Shown in pieces: positions 1-12,470 of a stretch of DNA of 64,000 bases; position 1 is the first letter of the stretch, and the number at the start of each line of letters is the position of its first letter. The notes below the pieces were generated by a model. That model made no database searches, was not told the DNA's origin, and saw only the letters and a list, made by a program, of their open reading frames with translations. The position numbers and the translations under genes were made by a program. The DNA is from Monomorium pharaonis. Lineage: Eukaryota; Arthropoda; Insecta; Hymenoptera; Formicidae. Location of the stretch: NCBI RefSeq assembly GCF_013373865.1, contig NC_050469.1, forward strand, positions 21,568,046-21,632,045. Direction: 5' to 3'.

Positions 1-129
1 ACGCGATGCGAGGAAGTTCCGAGAAGCGGACTGCCAGGGGTATTCTCGTATTTCCGCGCGCGCCTGAGCGAAGATGCCAATGTACGCTCGGCACAAAATC
101 GCAAAGTCATTTCTTAAGGGCCGCCTAAG

Positions 130-145
130 CCCCCCCCCCCCCCCC
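130..145. repeat. Poly-C tract
   Basis: A run of 16 C in a GC-rich region; assembly length may be unreliable here. Confidence 0.9.
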
Positions 146-752
146 GCCGCCGATATACCGCGGGGCCGCCGCGTTGCACAAGCGGGGCCCCGTGCGTTCC
201 ATCCGTATTATGCAAACGTGACAATTACCCGCCCGGGTTGCCGGGGAACACAAAGAAAGCATGGCGCGCGAAACCCCGTGCGAGATTAAATCGTAGCTGG
301 GAGCTAATAAAGTCGCGATGCATTCTCTCGGTCTGCGCGCTTTCGAAATCCGTTGCGCGACGTTATGGATCGAAATCAACGTGTACCGCGTGTAAGATTC
401 CCGTGTTATGCCCGGCTGGCTGTTTTCGTCTTTGAATTTTCGAGTTATCGAGGCCAGTGTGCGACTACGGTTCGCGCGCGGACTATTACGAAGCTCGACG
501 TTACTACACGGTCTCGCACCTGAGACCGAGCAAACGCGTACTCCCCCCCCCCACTTCCCCTCCCCTCCCGCCTTCGTGTCTCGTGTCTTAACAGATCGCT
601 TCCGCTGACTGCGAAGTTTTGCGTATCCCGGTCGTGGCGGAAGAATTATTCAATGGCGTACCGGTTAGCCGCGGTTTCAATAGATCGCTCTGTATATATG
701 GACACAGCAGGAACACAAATGAGAAATCGTTTGATTGTATACAGCTTCGAAT

Positions 753-787
753 TTCTCTCTCTTTTTCTCTCTCTCTCTCTCTCTCTC
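753..787. repeat. (CT)n microsatellite, interrupted
   Basis: Two CT runs separated by a short T run. Confidence 0.9.
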
Positions 788-2000
788 CTCGATAGATTCT
801 TACGAGATCACGTCCACAAATGCCGATCTCACAGTCGCCAAAGTGCGTTTCTGCTTTCAATCAACTGCCTCAGTTTTATAAAATCAATTAACAGGGGAAA
901 GTCATTAATACTGGCATACTAACATTGTTTTTAAACGATATATTTCTTAAACGAAAAATAAAGCTTTAAAAACATAAATGTGAACTAGAAAGTGTCTTCT
1001 ATCAGATAGTATAATTGTTTTTATAACACTGCTTTATGCATATTTTAAAATAAAAGCAATTTATAGACTGAAAAAATAAATATTTTATTGGAAATAAAAT
1101 TGTGTTACGGAAAAAATGGTTACATATCCATAATATTCTCTTTAAAGAAAAAATATAAACAAAATAGGTTCAAGAAAGTACAAATATATAAAATGATTTA
1201 ATATTATGAATAATGTATTCACTATTATTTAAATTATGCAACCTTAAAAAAAGTACCGTCATGCAAATTTTATTCTTATTTTTAAAGAATTTGTTTTTAG
1301 CAGATTCTTTAAAGAAAAAAAAGCCGTAAATATATAAATGGCATTTTATTAATTAAATTTTTATTTCTTTACTTACCAAAGGAAATTGTGATTCTATAAG
1401 TGAGATACAGTGCAATATTTAATTTCCGAGAAATAACAGGGTGTTGCTTCGCAGAGTCTACACCAGTATTGACTTTCCTCTATTAATCTCTGCCAGACTT
1501 TTAAGTCGACGAAATTCTGGCACCGTTCCGCCCATCTCAATTACATCTGTTATAACGGAAAACCGTCTCTCTGTCGTCGATGAAACTTTCAAAGTTTCTT
1601 TCTCGGTCGCACCCTCCCGCGATTGTTCTCTTTGCCGTTCGCATTCTCCGTAAACACCGCGAAACCTCAACGGCGGCGCGAGCTCTTCTTTGGCCTAGCC
1701 GCCTAGAGAATATACCGCGCGTATGTGTACCTATACTTTGAAAGTGTACCGACTCTTCCTCCCTCCTCGCTCCGCTCTATCGTAGCGCGCGCGAGAGATG
1801 CCTTTGTTCTCGCCTTTCGGTCTACGAAAAAAAAAGAGGAAAAAAAACATCGCTGTGCGAATCTGACGCGTATGCGTCACATGAGAGTCGGATAGGATAG
1901 ATGGTACTGAAGGACTCCTCTTCGAGGAAAGAAGAAGAGAAACAGGCGGCGAGGAAAGGTACGATTACACGAGTGATGAGGGGGGTGAGGACGGGGGTCG

Positions 2001-2031
2001 CGGGAGAGAAGAGAGAGAGAGAGAGAGAGAG
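2001..2031. repeat. (GA)n microsatellite
   Basis: About ten perfect GA units within a purine-rich stretch that produces meaningless Arg-Glu frames. Confidence 0.9.
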
Positions 2032-2330
2032 GGAGGAGGAGCAGGACACTCGGAGGGAGTTCGCAGAGTTCTGGCTGGGTGAGCACACGTCCGGTCATTA
2101 TCGGAGCTTATCTACATGAGCACACCTCAAACGTACCTAACCAAACCTCGTCGCATGTAGCGAGAGTCCGCCGGCATTGTGGCCGTGTTTATAAAGCGCG
2201 TCTCTTTCTTCCCCCCTCTGTTTTTCTCGTTAAAAAAAAAGAAAAGAGGAAGAGAGAAAAAAATACGACTAGACGTTTTAACATTCAATCGGGATAAAAT
2301 GTTTCGCCGTGATTCGATCTGAGAACTTAC

Positions 2331-2383
2331 TTGTAAGACGCACGGTAATACGCTCTCTGCGATTGCATGACTCTGTGACTTAC
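2331..2383 (-). other. Recursive splice site with 53-base RS-exon
   Basis: Read on the minus strand, a pyrimidine-rich stretch ending TTTCTTTGTGTTTCAG (junction between 2384 and 2383) is followed at once by GTAAGT (2383-2378). An acceptor fused to a strong donor is the signature of a ratchet point used to remove long introns stepwise. A second donor, GTAAGT at 2330-2325, lies 53 bases downstream, as expected for the RS-exon that lets the spliceosome define the site before it is skipped. The orientation matches the minus-strand exons at 37944-46315, so this probably lies in the same long intron. Use in vivo is inferred. Confidence 0.6.
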
Positions 2384-2390
2384 CTGAAAC

Positions 2391-3389
2391 ACAAAGAAAA
2401 TCACGTACCGTTATTAAAATTGTCATAAATTTCTTATAAAGATGTGCGAAGTATTTTTTTATATTATATTCGCAATATTCGCTATGATAATTTGATTAAA
2501 TTGTTAAAAATCTGTATCAATTTGTAAACATTTGTATAAATAGTCTTCTAATTAATTTTTCCTGCCAGTTGAAAGAAAAGTAAATCGTTTGAAGAAAACA
2601 AACTCTTCTTTTAACTCCTCGTAATATTTAAAATAAGATTATTTGTAATATTATATGTATTTGTGACCGCTGTAAATAAGTTATTTTTCACAGCAATTTC
2701 GTGTGTCAAATGCATTATATATTTTTACTACGTAAAATCATTGTAAAATTTAATTTGATCGATAAAAATTTAATCGATGACTTTCTTAAAGCCTGCAAAC
2801 ATTTCGAGATATTTAATATTATTTATGATTTCTGAATTAAAATTCGAGCATACTAGGCACTTGAAACATTTTTTATCTTCGCGAGAGAAGAAGAAACGTA
2901 CTCCGCTCTTATTCCGCACGTTCATCTTATTTACATCTTATAAGAAAAAACATGCTAGCATAAAAAAAATATAAGAATGTAAATTTTTATCTCTAAGGAT
3001 GCAGCAGATCGTATTATGCTTTCACGCGAGTACAGCGATTCTAAAGTGCAGAAACCAACCAAAGAGATAATATCTAGCGTATCTCTCGTATCAGATACTG
3101 CTGAAAACAGTTAAAATCTGGATATGCAGAAATCTCATCGTCAAGATAATCGACTATTTCACGCTGTTAGTTTACGCTGAATTCGTTATTTAAAAAAAGC
3201 GAATCAAAGTAATTAAATTCAAAGTGACATGGTTAACAATGATATGCATTTATAAAGAAAGAAAAAGATGTATATTTAAGTAATGTTTTAGAGCACAGAT
3301 AAAGAGAAGAACGCTCCACATGCTCGATATGACATACGTTTGAGATTTCTAATAAAAAAAATAAAATATAAACCACGAAAAATCTATAG
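2391..3389. other. AT-rich sequence, no gene seen
   Basis: AT-rich with frequent stops on both strands, lying just upstream (minus-strand sense) of the recursive splice site. Nothing else recognised. Confidence 0.5.
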
Positions 3390-3539
3390 CCAATAACATA
3401 TGTAACTGCGGGCTGCCAACTACATAGAATACTCAATACGATAATATTTACTGTTAATGCAAGTACAATGTTGATACTGCAATAGCATATATTATTGCAT
3501 TGAGTATAACTGTAGTTGGCAGCCCGCATATCTTATTGG
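3390..3539. mobile_element. Inverted-repeat (MITE-like) element, about 150 bp
   Basis: GCGGGCTGCCAACTACA at 3408-3424 is exactly complemented at 3511-3527. The complementarity extends inward over about ten more bases and outward to CCAATAA (3390) and TTATTGG (to 3539), with a 5-base insertion in the left arm. No coding capacity. No clear target duplication is visible. Confidence 0.55.
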
Positions 3540-3605
3540 ATATATTACTTTTTCTTTCAGTATACATATTATGCTCTACACATATATGTATGCATGTATT
3601 TTTCA

Positions 3606-3627
3606 TTAAATAAATAAATAAATAAAT
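3606..3627. repeat. (TAAA)n microsatellite
   Basis: About five AAAT units. Confidence 0.85.
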
Positions 3628-4263
3628 CTTTCATCTAAAAAATCATTCGATAGTAGATACCTGGTATTTCAAATCCTTTTATTATAAAATTCTACATAAA
3701 ACGCGAAAGATTCTGGAATCCCAAATAGCCTCGAACCCTCCCGTCGGCCACAACCGATTGAGGAGGTCGCCGATTGAGGAGAGCAAAGGCTCTTAGGAAA
3801 TGCGCGAAACGTGATGCGGCGGCAATCCGTGAGAGTATAACACGATGGCTGGCAGTTAGCCGTCGGTCGTCTAATTTCGGCGATCGTTCTCAAGGCGTGT
3901 TTCGTCATCGCGCCGGTTACGTTAACGAGACGTATGTATCGCGCGGCGTGGAGCAAGTGGAACACGCCGTGAGCGTTGGATATCGTTTTCGAAGCACAGA
4001 GGTCAGCGGCGACGTGCACGAAGAGGGCAGCGGCGGCGGCGGTGGCGGCGGCGAGAGGTGGAACTACGCTTCGGTGCACCTGACGGAGTGCGACGAGTCG
4101 GATCGTAACTCGACAGAGCGGGGCCGAGCCGAGCGAGTAGCCGCGAGTAATATGGTCGAAACGCGCGTAATCCAGCCGCAGCCTTGGAATTGGAAATGGG
4201 ACTCGGCCCGCTAAAATGATCTTAACGCACGCATGTCCGTCGGACGCAGGTCAAAAGCGCGAT

Positions 4264-4298
4264 GCCTCTCCTGATGATGCAGCTTCATCAGGAGAGGC
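4264..4298. repeat. Perfect 14-bp hairpin with 7-base loop
   Basis: GCCTCTCCTGATGA (4264-4277) and its exact complement (4285-4298) flank the loop TGCAGCT. The stem is GC-rich and lies in a GC island. There is no following T-run to suggest a Pol III terminator, and the stem is short for a microRNA precursor. Confidence 0.6.
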
Positions 4299-7200
4299 AG
4301 GAAGGGGCATCGGGAAACAGGAAAAACTGCGTGGAATAAAAGCTCGAAGCTTTGTTTTCCGCACTTGGGCGTTAACAGAACTCTTCTAAAAAAAATTTAT
4401 ACATCTCCAAATACATGCACTATTCGTTACGCTTCTTATTAATCATTGCTAATTAAAGTTTGCTCTCTAAAAATAAAAGACAATTTTGCAAATTGTATAT
4501 ATATAACGTATTTACGTATTAAAGTGGGAGAAGATAAAAATGCTAAGGGACGAATTTTCATTTGTTTGCGAGAATAAGTGCATTATTCAGATTCATCCTC
4601 GGAATGGGAGCAGAAAAGCCGTCCGTATTGGTGCGTGGCCTCCGTCAGGATGACCCGCCACGCCACGTAGGGAACACGTGCGTTCGCGCGAGCGACGATG
4701 CAACGTACCCACGCCGCCGTTTATCCGGCATTGTCTTCCTTCCCCTCCCGCATGTGCACAGGCGCCATTCTGCTCGCCCACCTCGTGAGAGAAACTCCTC
4801 CTCGCGCGGCTTAATTAACCATCATCGGGTATTCCCGCGACGTAGAAATCATTTACATTCATTCGTCCGTTATCTCGCGCGATTGCGCTCCCCACGTTCC
4901 CCTGGCGCGCTGTGCGCAGAATTTTTTTTTTTTCGGAATCCTACCGAACTCCCGCGGCCCATAACCATTTCCAAGTATACCTGTTCCATTGCTATCTGTA
5001 TCATATTTGTTTGCCCTCCTATTTTATCGTGGAGCTATGTGCTTGAATGCGCTTCTTGCGCGATCGAGTCATTTATTTTGAAGAGCGTTTTATTTCTAAA
5101 AATTGAGAATGTGTTCTGTCATGCGGGAAAATTGAAAATGTATCTTGTCGGGGAGACACTTTTACAGACATAGAAAAGACTCTGTCCCAACTCTGTCTCA
5201 TTAGTACAGAGGTTCCACATAATAAAAATGGTAATAATGTACTTTATATACCTATGGAAATGCAACGGCAGGGTCTTGTATTTAAAAAAAATGCAGTGAA
5301 TAACGCTCGTCTTCTCAAAGCGAATGCTCCTCGATTACGGGATCATAGAAGAGAAATTATATATATAAATTTCTCAAATGCATCACTCCGTATTACAAAC
5401 AACGTAATAATAAGAATTTGTGTAAATAGCATGTTAATAAGAATAAATAATGTGTTAATGGGAATTTTAATCTCGACAGAAAAATGTCAATGGTAATCGA
5501 AAAAAAACCCGCGGTACCTTTTTTTTTTTCAACAGCCAATTTAACGCGGTTCGCCCGTAAACGCCCGATACACTGCAGAAATCAGAATCCCGTTTCCGTC
5601 ACTACCTGGCAATGCTCGTTGAATAGAAAAACGCTCGCACACATATAAATCGCCATTAGCGTCGTACATTCTTTAATATCTCAGTCGTATCTGAGAATTC
5701 CGGTTTTATGCGCGAACATACATTGAGCAACCACGTATGTGATTTCATTCACCGCAGCCGCTTGCTTTTTTTCCCTCCCCAGCTCCAATTCGCTGTACAA
5801 GTGCAAAATGTACTAGCTCTTTTCAGCCGATATTGCATGTTGTAAGTTTCCGTTAGATTAATATGAGAGACGCCAGATAATGTGAAAAAAATAGGGACTT
5901 GATGACCGATCGACGCGGCACAAATTGTGAACGGCAGACTGTTACGTTACGTGCGCCGGTGTTGGAGAGACAGTTACAGGCTCTCTGTCAAAATGCGTCT
6001 GTGTAGCGTTGCTCAAGGTAGCAATTAAATCATCGCGAGATCAATGTCTGCGGCGTACAATATAAAATGCGTTCATAAATATTTCATGTTCATAATTAAG
6101 AAATTAAACTTTCGAAACCTGACGTTTACATAAAACGTCTTCATTTTACGATCGAGTTTTGGATACGGTTTGCGTTTATGATTGATGCAATTTCAGTATT
6201 CCGTCTCTCTCGTTACGATATCTTTGCGGGAAAGTTGCGACGACAAACGACAAGAGAACGGATACTCGAGACGTCAGACGCGCGATCCGTGGAATTGGCC
6301 TCCCTTGCTCCGGCGCGGGAAGCGATCGGATTAAGCCGAAGGGCAATTAATTAAATCGCGGCAAATAAGCCTTCAGAGGACTCGTCGCCACGAGGCACCC
6401 ACTTCGAAATCAGCAGAGAGGCGATTACGGTAGCCCGGAGCTATCATTAGTCCTCCCTTTCATCCCTCCGATGCTCGATCACGCTCCACCGGCGTCGTAC
6501 GCGAATGGACCGAGCACTCTGCTTTCTGCGTAACGTCTGGCGAAAAAACACGTTTGTTAGGGAATCCGATCGATTTGCCGTTAATTAAATCGCTGAACAG
6601 TCGAGCAATTTTTTCAGCGGGTTTCACGCGAGAGCGGATATTCGCGTGTGCATCGCAGAAAGATTTCTACGTTTAATTCTTGAGTAACGTCCCGCGCGTG
6701 CTAGTCTTTCGTTTTTTTTGTTTTTTTTTTCAAATTCTCCGTCTTATTCCGTCTTTAAATATTCAATATTCCCGGATAAAGTTCATTAAACTATCTTCGC
6801 TATTCTAAAAAAAAAAAACGACACCTTTCGCCGTTGTATTACGATCGTGCTTGAAAAAAAATTATTGAGCGGGGGGGAATTTCGCGCGCGCACACATTGC
6901 GATACTAGAGTTGAATAAACGCTTTAGAACTCCAAAGTTACGGTTCTCACAGACATATAGGACCCGGGTGTTTGGACTTGTCTGATTTTTCACGGACGGT
7001 GGTCAATTAGAGCACAGGTCTGGGCGAATATCGCGCAGACGGTGGCCGCGCACGGTTAGCGCATTGGCCGGTGAAAAATGAAGGTAGTCGGTTAAGCGAG
7101 TAGGTAGGTGGGTAGGTAAATGACGTATAGATGTGTATCACGCACAATGCACACTCGTGGGAGCCTGCGTGCACTCGCTCCCACGCCGGTTTTTGTCCGA

Positions 7201-8640
7201 ACGCTCGACAGACCGGCCCGTCGCCGTCGTCGCTAAAACTGCTACAAGGGTTCTCATCATCACGTCGCCGGTATCACCTTGCGATATAAATAATTTCGCA
7301 AATATCTTTCAATCTCTGGAGAAGTGGAAAATAAGGCACGGGGAACAATCTTGAATTTTTTAAAAGGATTTAGATATCGGATTGAATGTGCAATATTTTT
7401 AGATTCTCACAATGTAATAAGCACAAAAAGCGATTTCGCGATCTGTTATGACAAAAAAAAAAGAAGGATCGGATGCATGCGTGTGCATGGATATATATTT
7501 GAAAATCAGACACGCTTGATGTGAGAACAATATGAAAAAAATATGTATTAATGCGCAGTTTACGTCTGATATTACACCGACGCCGTCTGCTTTTTCACAT
7601 GCGACGAATTCCATTCGTATGGTGCATGCCGAACGGCCGTGCGGGTAAACCAGGTAGATAATTAATTTTCACGGAATAAGAAACGAATTACCGCGTTACG
7701 AATTCGCTTTTATTAGTGGTAGTTCTACCGCAGTGGCGGTTTCTCTCTTGGCAATTGCTTTGCCGAACAATGCTATTCTCTCGAGTTGCTACCCAGGTTT
7801 ACATATCTGCCAAACATTATATTGAGAAATCCTCTTTATACAAACAACATATAACTTTTGCAAAATAAAAATTTTTTAAAGATTGAAATCCCTTGATTAC
7901 TTTTATACAAGTGTAATTATAAGTTATTCCCATAAATATAAATAATTTACAAATACGTTAAAATCAATTTTTTATCTTTTATTAGAAACAAGAACTTTTA
8001 ATTATTTATGATACTTAAATTTTGTAAAAAAAAATTATCCCGATTTTTTCAGAAATTTTATTCGAAATTCCAAGTTAGATTAGAGAACTTTTGTATCTTT
8101 AAAATAAATTTATTTCATTATTTCTTTTAATGTTCCTTATAATCACATAAAGAAAAGTTTCACAAAAGTTTTGAATATTAAATTTCATAAAATAAAAAAG
8201 TAATATTTAGTACTACCATATAACGATTTGTCCACAATATGTAGCTCACTAAAAGTACAGAAACGTGATTAAACACCACTTAAATTTCATAAAGTGTACT
8301 TTTTACTATCACTGATTTTTTTAAATAAAAATTTGCAAACACGAGAATGTACGTGAAATCAATGTGTATGCCATATTTTATATTTATTATAAAAAATTAT
8401 ATTAAATTAATTTTATCAGAAAGAGGGAGATAGAATTTAAACTTAAAAGTAGAATTCCACAAATTTCCTCAAATTCTAATAAAATTCTATGGAAATTTAT
8501 GATTTTTCAAGAATAAATGAGAAATTTCCTGAAAATTTCAGGTTTTACTGATTTTTTTCCGTAATATACACTCTGTATAAAAAATATCCTATTTTAAATT
8601 TTGTATAATCAATATCCTCCCTGTTTTACATTTTTGCTCA

Positions 8641-11600
8641 TTACATCTAATGCGTGCGAACCTGTAACTCACTTCGCGTAAACGCATAGCCGACAACAGA
8701 GTGGTTAAAGTTTAACGCACGCGTGAAAAGAAAGATCGCTTACCCTCGACTTTCTAAACTACCCTCCCATGCCGAATAGCCATTTACGATGCGAAACGAT
8801 AATAAAGAAGTCGGGTGAACGGGGCAGCACCTGTGACACATACCCGCGTGCATCGTTCGAACACCTGTAACCCCGTGTCTCGGCGTTTCCTTCCAATTTC
8901 CCACACAAGCCGCGCCTTTTCAATAATGGATCGCTTCGGTGAATTCCGGAGAAAGGGGGCGGCCAAACGCAGAGCCACTGTACTCGGACATTAATTACAT
9001 ACGGCTGCGCCAATTAACATACCGGTCGTATTGTTATTGAAACAAGCTCGGGAAGGTGGAACGAAAGTGCTCGCGTTCTACGCGTTTCTATGACGACTTC
9101 ATTAAATTGAATTATACAATGTGCCACTTTGCTGTCTGGTAACCTGGAACGTTCGAAGCTCCCTCTCCTCCATCTCAAGTGTATAATAAAATTTTTTTAA
9201 TAAGATTTTTTTACAGCATCACGCGGAGACGAAAAACAGCACTGGAAACTAGCGGTGTCAAAAATTAATCAGCAAATATACCATTAAGAATTAGTTAAAA
9301 TTAAGAAGAGTAGCGTATAAAACTCTCGAGCGAGACTACCAAAAGTACAGCGGCGGAGTTAAGGCCAAAAAATAATTGCCGTTTGTGTTCTGATACAGGA
9401 GGAACAAAGGCACGCCAGAGTTCAACGAAGCGCGACGAAGGCGGACCGAGCCCAGTCAGCGGCATATGCCGAAATGTGTCCTTCTCTCTCTTTCTTTCTG
9501 CCTCTAGGATGGCGACCGTGTCCAGCGGCCGAAGACAATTGCCTTCTCGTGTTCGGTCGAAAGTGCGCGTTCTCTTCAGGCCTATACTCGTAGATAACAC
9601 CCAGGCTAATGTTAATGGCGGAACAGGTGCCCGCCGAGGCGTGACAAGGTGACGTCATTGGTCCCCTCATGCAACGCCGCTGCTCGTTGTTCGCCACCGC
9701 GCCGTCGATCATTGAGTATTGCGCGAAGTATACGCAAAAAATGGACGCAACAATCTCGCGCTTATATACGTCGAATGTACGTGCGATCAATTATTAATCG
9801 GCACAACTTGCGATAAGGACGGCCGCTTGCTTGTCGTTGACGCTGTGGCATTACGTTTAATGTTAACCCGCTCTATTAATATCTGCGAGAATTACAGTTT
9901 CCCCACGAAACTTGCGAAAGAACGAAGAGAGAGAGAAAGAGAGAGGGAGAAAAATAAGAATTTAAAGCTAAATTAATAAAGCTGGCAATATTTGATGACC
10001 TTGAATTACGAATATGGAATCTGAGAGATTTAGGGACTCTCTAGAATTGTGGAGAATTCGCGATGGCGGGATTGCACGGGCCTGCAGTCGCCGGCGGCTA
10101 TTTGTGACTGGAAAATATTCAAAAATACCGACGCGCCGCAAGAGGGAGACCTTGAAGAAGCTATAATTTCTCTGATCAAATTCGTTAGGTGGCAGCACGA
10201 ACCGACAGGATAGACTCCGAAATGAGTTCGCGTGGGAAGCGAGATTACTTGAATGAGACATACAAGGCAGATCTCTGAAATTATGTGCACCGCACTTCTG
10301 CCCTAAAACCTAGCAAGACACTATCACCGGGCATCTTTACATTCAAATCCCAAATGATACGAGCGTCTCAGAGCTGAGCTGCTGATCCCGAAGACGTCTT
10401 TCAAACATTTCAGATCTTCACGTCAATTTAAACGCGATTAGATTGCTTGGGATTTTTCGGTGGCGTGTAATTTAACATCCTCCAAAAGCGAGGCCCGAGG
10501 ACGCTCGACAACAATTATAATTACATCTTTTACATGTTACTCGGAACTGTACTTTATACTCGGCGGAGCTGTCCACCGATCCAATGCGCGAGACGTGCGC
10601 GCCGCACATCCCTCTTCCTCCCGGCCGCTGGATCTCCCCGTGAACGAGGAGAGCCATCGAGGATTGGACAAACGAGACTCCTCCCGTATCTTATCTGCCT
10701 CCAACCTGCACCCACGCGTCCTCTCGTCGATTCACCGCGCGGCGACTTGTGCGAGAGCGAGCGAGAGGAAGACACCGTCGCGCCGAAGGGGGAGAAAACG
10801 AGACGAGGAGAGTTTTCCATCTAGCTCCGCCGCGCTCTGCACCACTGCCAAGCCGACGGCGGCAGCCATGACCTCATCCCGGCCGGCCCGTCTGACGGAG
10901 CGTTGCGCAAAACTGACGACGTTAGTGGGGCAGACGATGTGCAATCGCACTTCGCATCGCGCACTTGTCTCGGGCCGTTTTAAATGGACGCGCCGCTCTC
11001 GAATTTTCGCGCGCGGCGGCGCGAATCGCAACCGATTCAACTTCAAGTTGGTCCCGCGCGTCACGCGGACGCGTACGGATCGCACCGCGGATGAAACGGA
11101 GAGAAACGGATCGAGAGGGATGAAGATTTCCGCGTGAAAAATGAGAAATCGATTACGGATCTCGCAACGTTTATACTTCTAACGTGCAACGTATGATTTC
11201 TATTTCTTTTCTATTTGGAAACGTGACTGGTCTTTCTAGATATTGCCGCACACAAGTTGCTTGGAATGTCTTAGCTCGCCTTTAGTAGAGAAAAAAAAAG
11301 AGAGAGAGATAGAGAGAGAAGTGACGCTGCACCGCTATAAGATCTCTAACTACAGTCGCGAAAGAATCTCAGCTGAAATTTAGTAAGGACGCGCATGTAA
11401 AACACTAAATCTTGAAAGAGGCTCGAATCGGTGACATGATACCGGTACCGTTAGGCACACGCCTGCCGCCGGCAATCGGCCGCACAATCGGATAATATCT
11501 CTTGTTGTTCCTATTCGCTGCTTGACCAGTTCCCGAGTAACTTCGAACCTGTTCCATGAGCGCTGCCTCTACCTGCCCCGATTGGTGCGCGCGCTTCGCG

Positions 11601-12470
11601 TTTAGATACCTTCTCGTAGCATCGTTCGCGAATACGCAGCGCGATAATCCCTGTTACGCAGCTGCGGTCTACGTAAATTTCGCACACGTCGAGATCCCCC
11701 ATGGCCATCCGTTAAATTATTCTCTACCATAAACGAGAATATTTCGTCTCGACTCTTGTTATCTTTTTTAATAAAATCAAAACTTGATAAAGTCAGCTAC
11801 ATTTAATATAAACATATGATATAAGGATTCGTCAATTTCGCATTACTTCAAAATTTATGTATTTTAAATTATTTATACGAATTCGTTTCGAATTCCTCGG
11901 ACATTTCACGTATCACGCCATTTCGAATTTACGTGAGATGAGCGGCATATAATTTTTTTAAAATTTGTTACAAGCGATTGAAACGCGAATGATCTTTCAC
12001 ACAGAATCCCGAGAAACAGCGGCCGACTGTCGACTGGCCGATTTTGCAAGGCATCTCGACTTTCGCTCCACCCTAATTACGTAGCAAAGGGAACGAGAAT
12101 AATCTCCTGAGCGGGGTGACGAATCGTTGATGAGAACCGAAGTACCGAAAGTACTTAGCTCACCAATCCTCAACGTTTAATTAGCTTTTCGCGAAATCGA
12201 GTCGCGACCAGACGAGGGGGGGGGGGAGGGAAGAAGGCAGACACGCGAATGGGCCGCGCGCACGCATCTGCTCTGCTCAAGCGCGCCGGCACGCACCGCG
12301 TACATCGTAAATAGACGCTGTCTTAACGTTTATTTCGTGTTTAATTAACCGCCCATTATCTTCCACTCACGTTCTCGTTAACGATAAGATCCGGCAAAAT
12401 TAAATCCAGAAGGAGTAAAACCTGTTGCGCGAATGAGCAAGGCGCTCGGATATATATGTTTATCTAGATT
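8641..12470. other. Cluster of CpG-rich islands without a recognisable gene
   Basis: Islands near 8650-9180, 9330-9850, 10450-11150 and 11400-12320. The longest frame (10460-11137, plus) is Arg/Ser/Thr-rich with overlapping frames in every register, so it is a composition effect. Could hold enhancers or alternative promoters; nothing proves it. Confidence 0.45.

Larger units (their letters stand above)
1..2330. other. Non-coding: GC islands around an AT-rich middle
   Basis: 1-860 and 1440-2330 are CpG-rich with poly-C, CT and GA tracts; 861-1439 is AT-rich. The short open frames on both strands show no family resemblance. Probably inside the long minus-strand intron. Confidence 0.5.
3540..8640. 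other. Non-coding: two GC islands, then AT-rich sequence
   Basis: 3720-4350 and 4600-4970 are GC-rich and open on both strands, which is typical of CpG-rich sequence rather than coding. 6200-7260 is moderately GC-rich with a TAGG-type repeat near 7095-7120. 7800-8640 is AT-rich. No protein family recognised. Confidence 0.5.

Noticed and set aside
1370..1385. GTAAGT on the minus strand near a pyrimidine stretch
   Set aside because: Preceded by TTTG rather than CAG, so it does not meet the recursive-splice pattern.
3669..4214. 136- and 146-codon frames on opposite strands
   Set aside because: Mutually overlapping, Ala/Gly runs from GGC repeats, no recognisable domain.
10460..11137. 225-codon open frame on the plus strand
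   Set aside because: Lies in a CpG-rich island open in several frames on both strands; the peptide is Arg/Ser/Thr-rich with no family resemblance or splice context.
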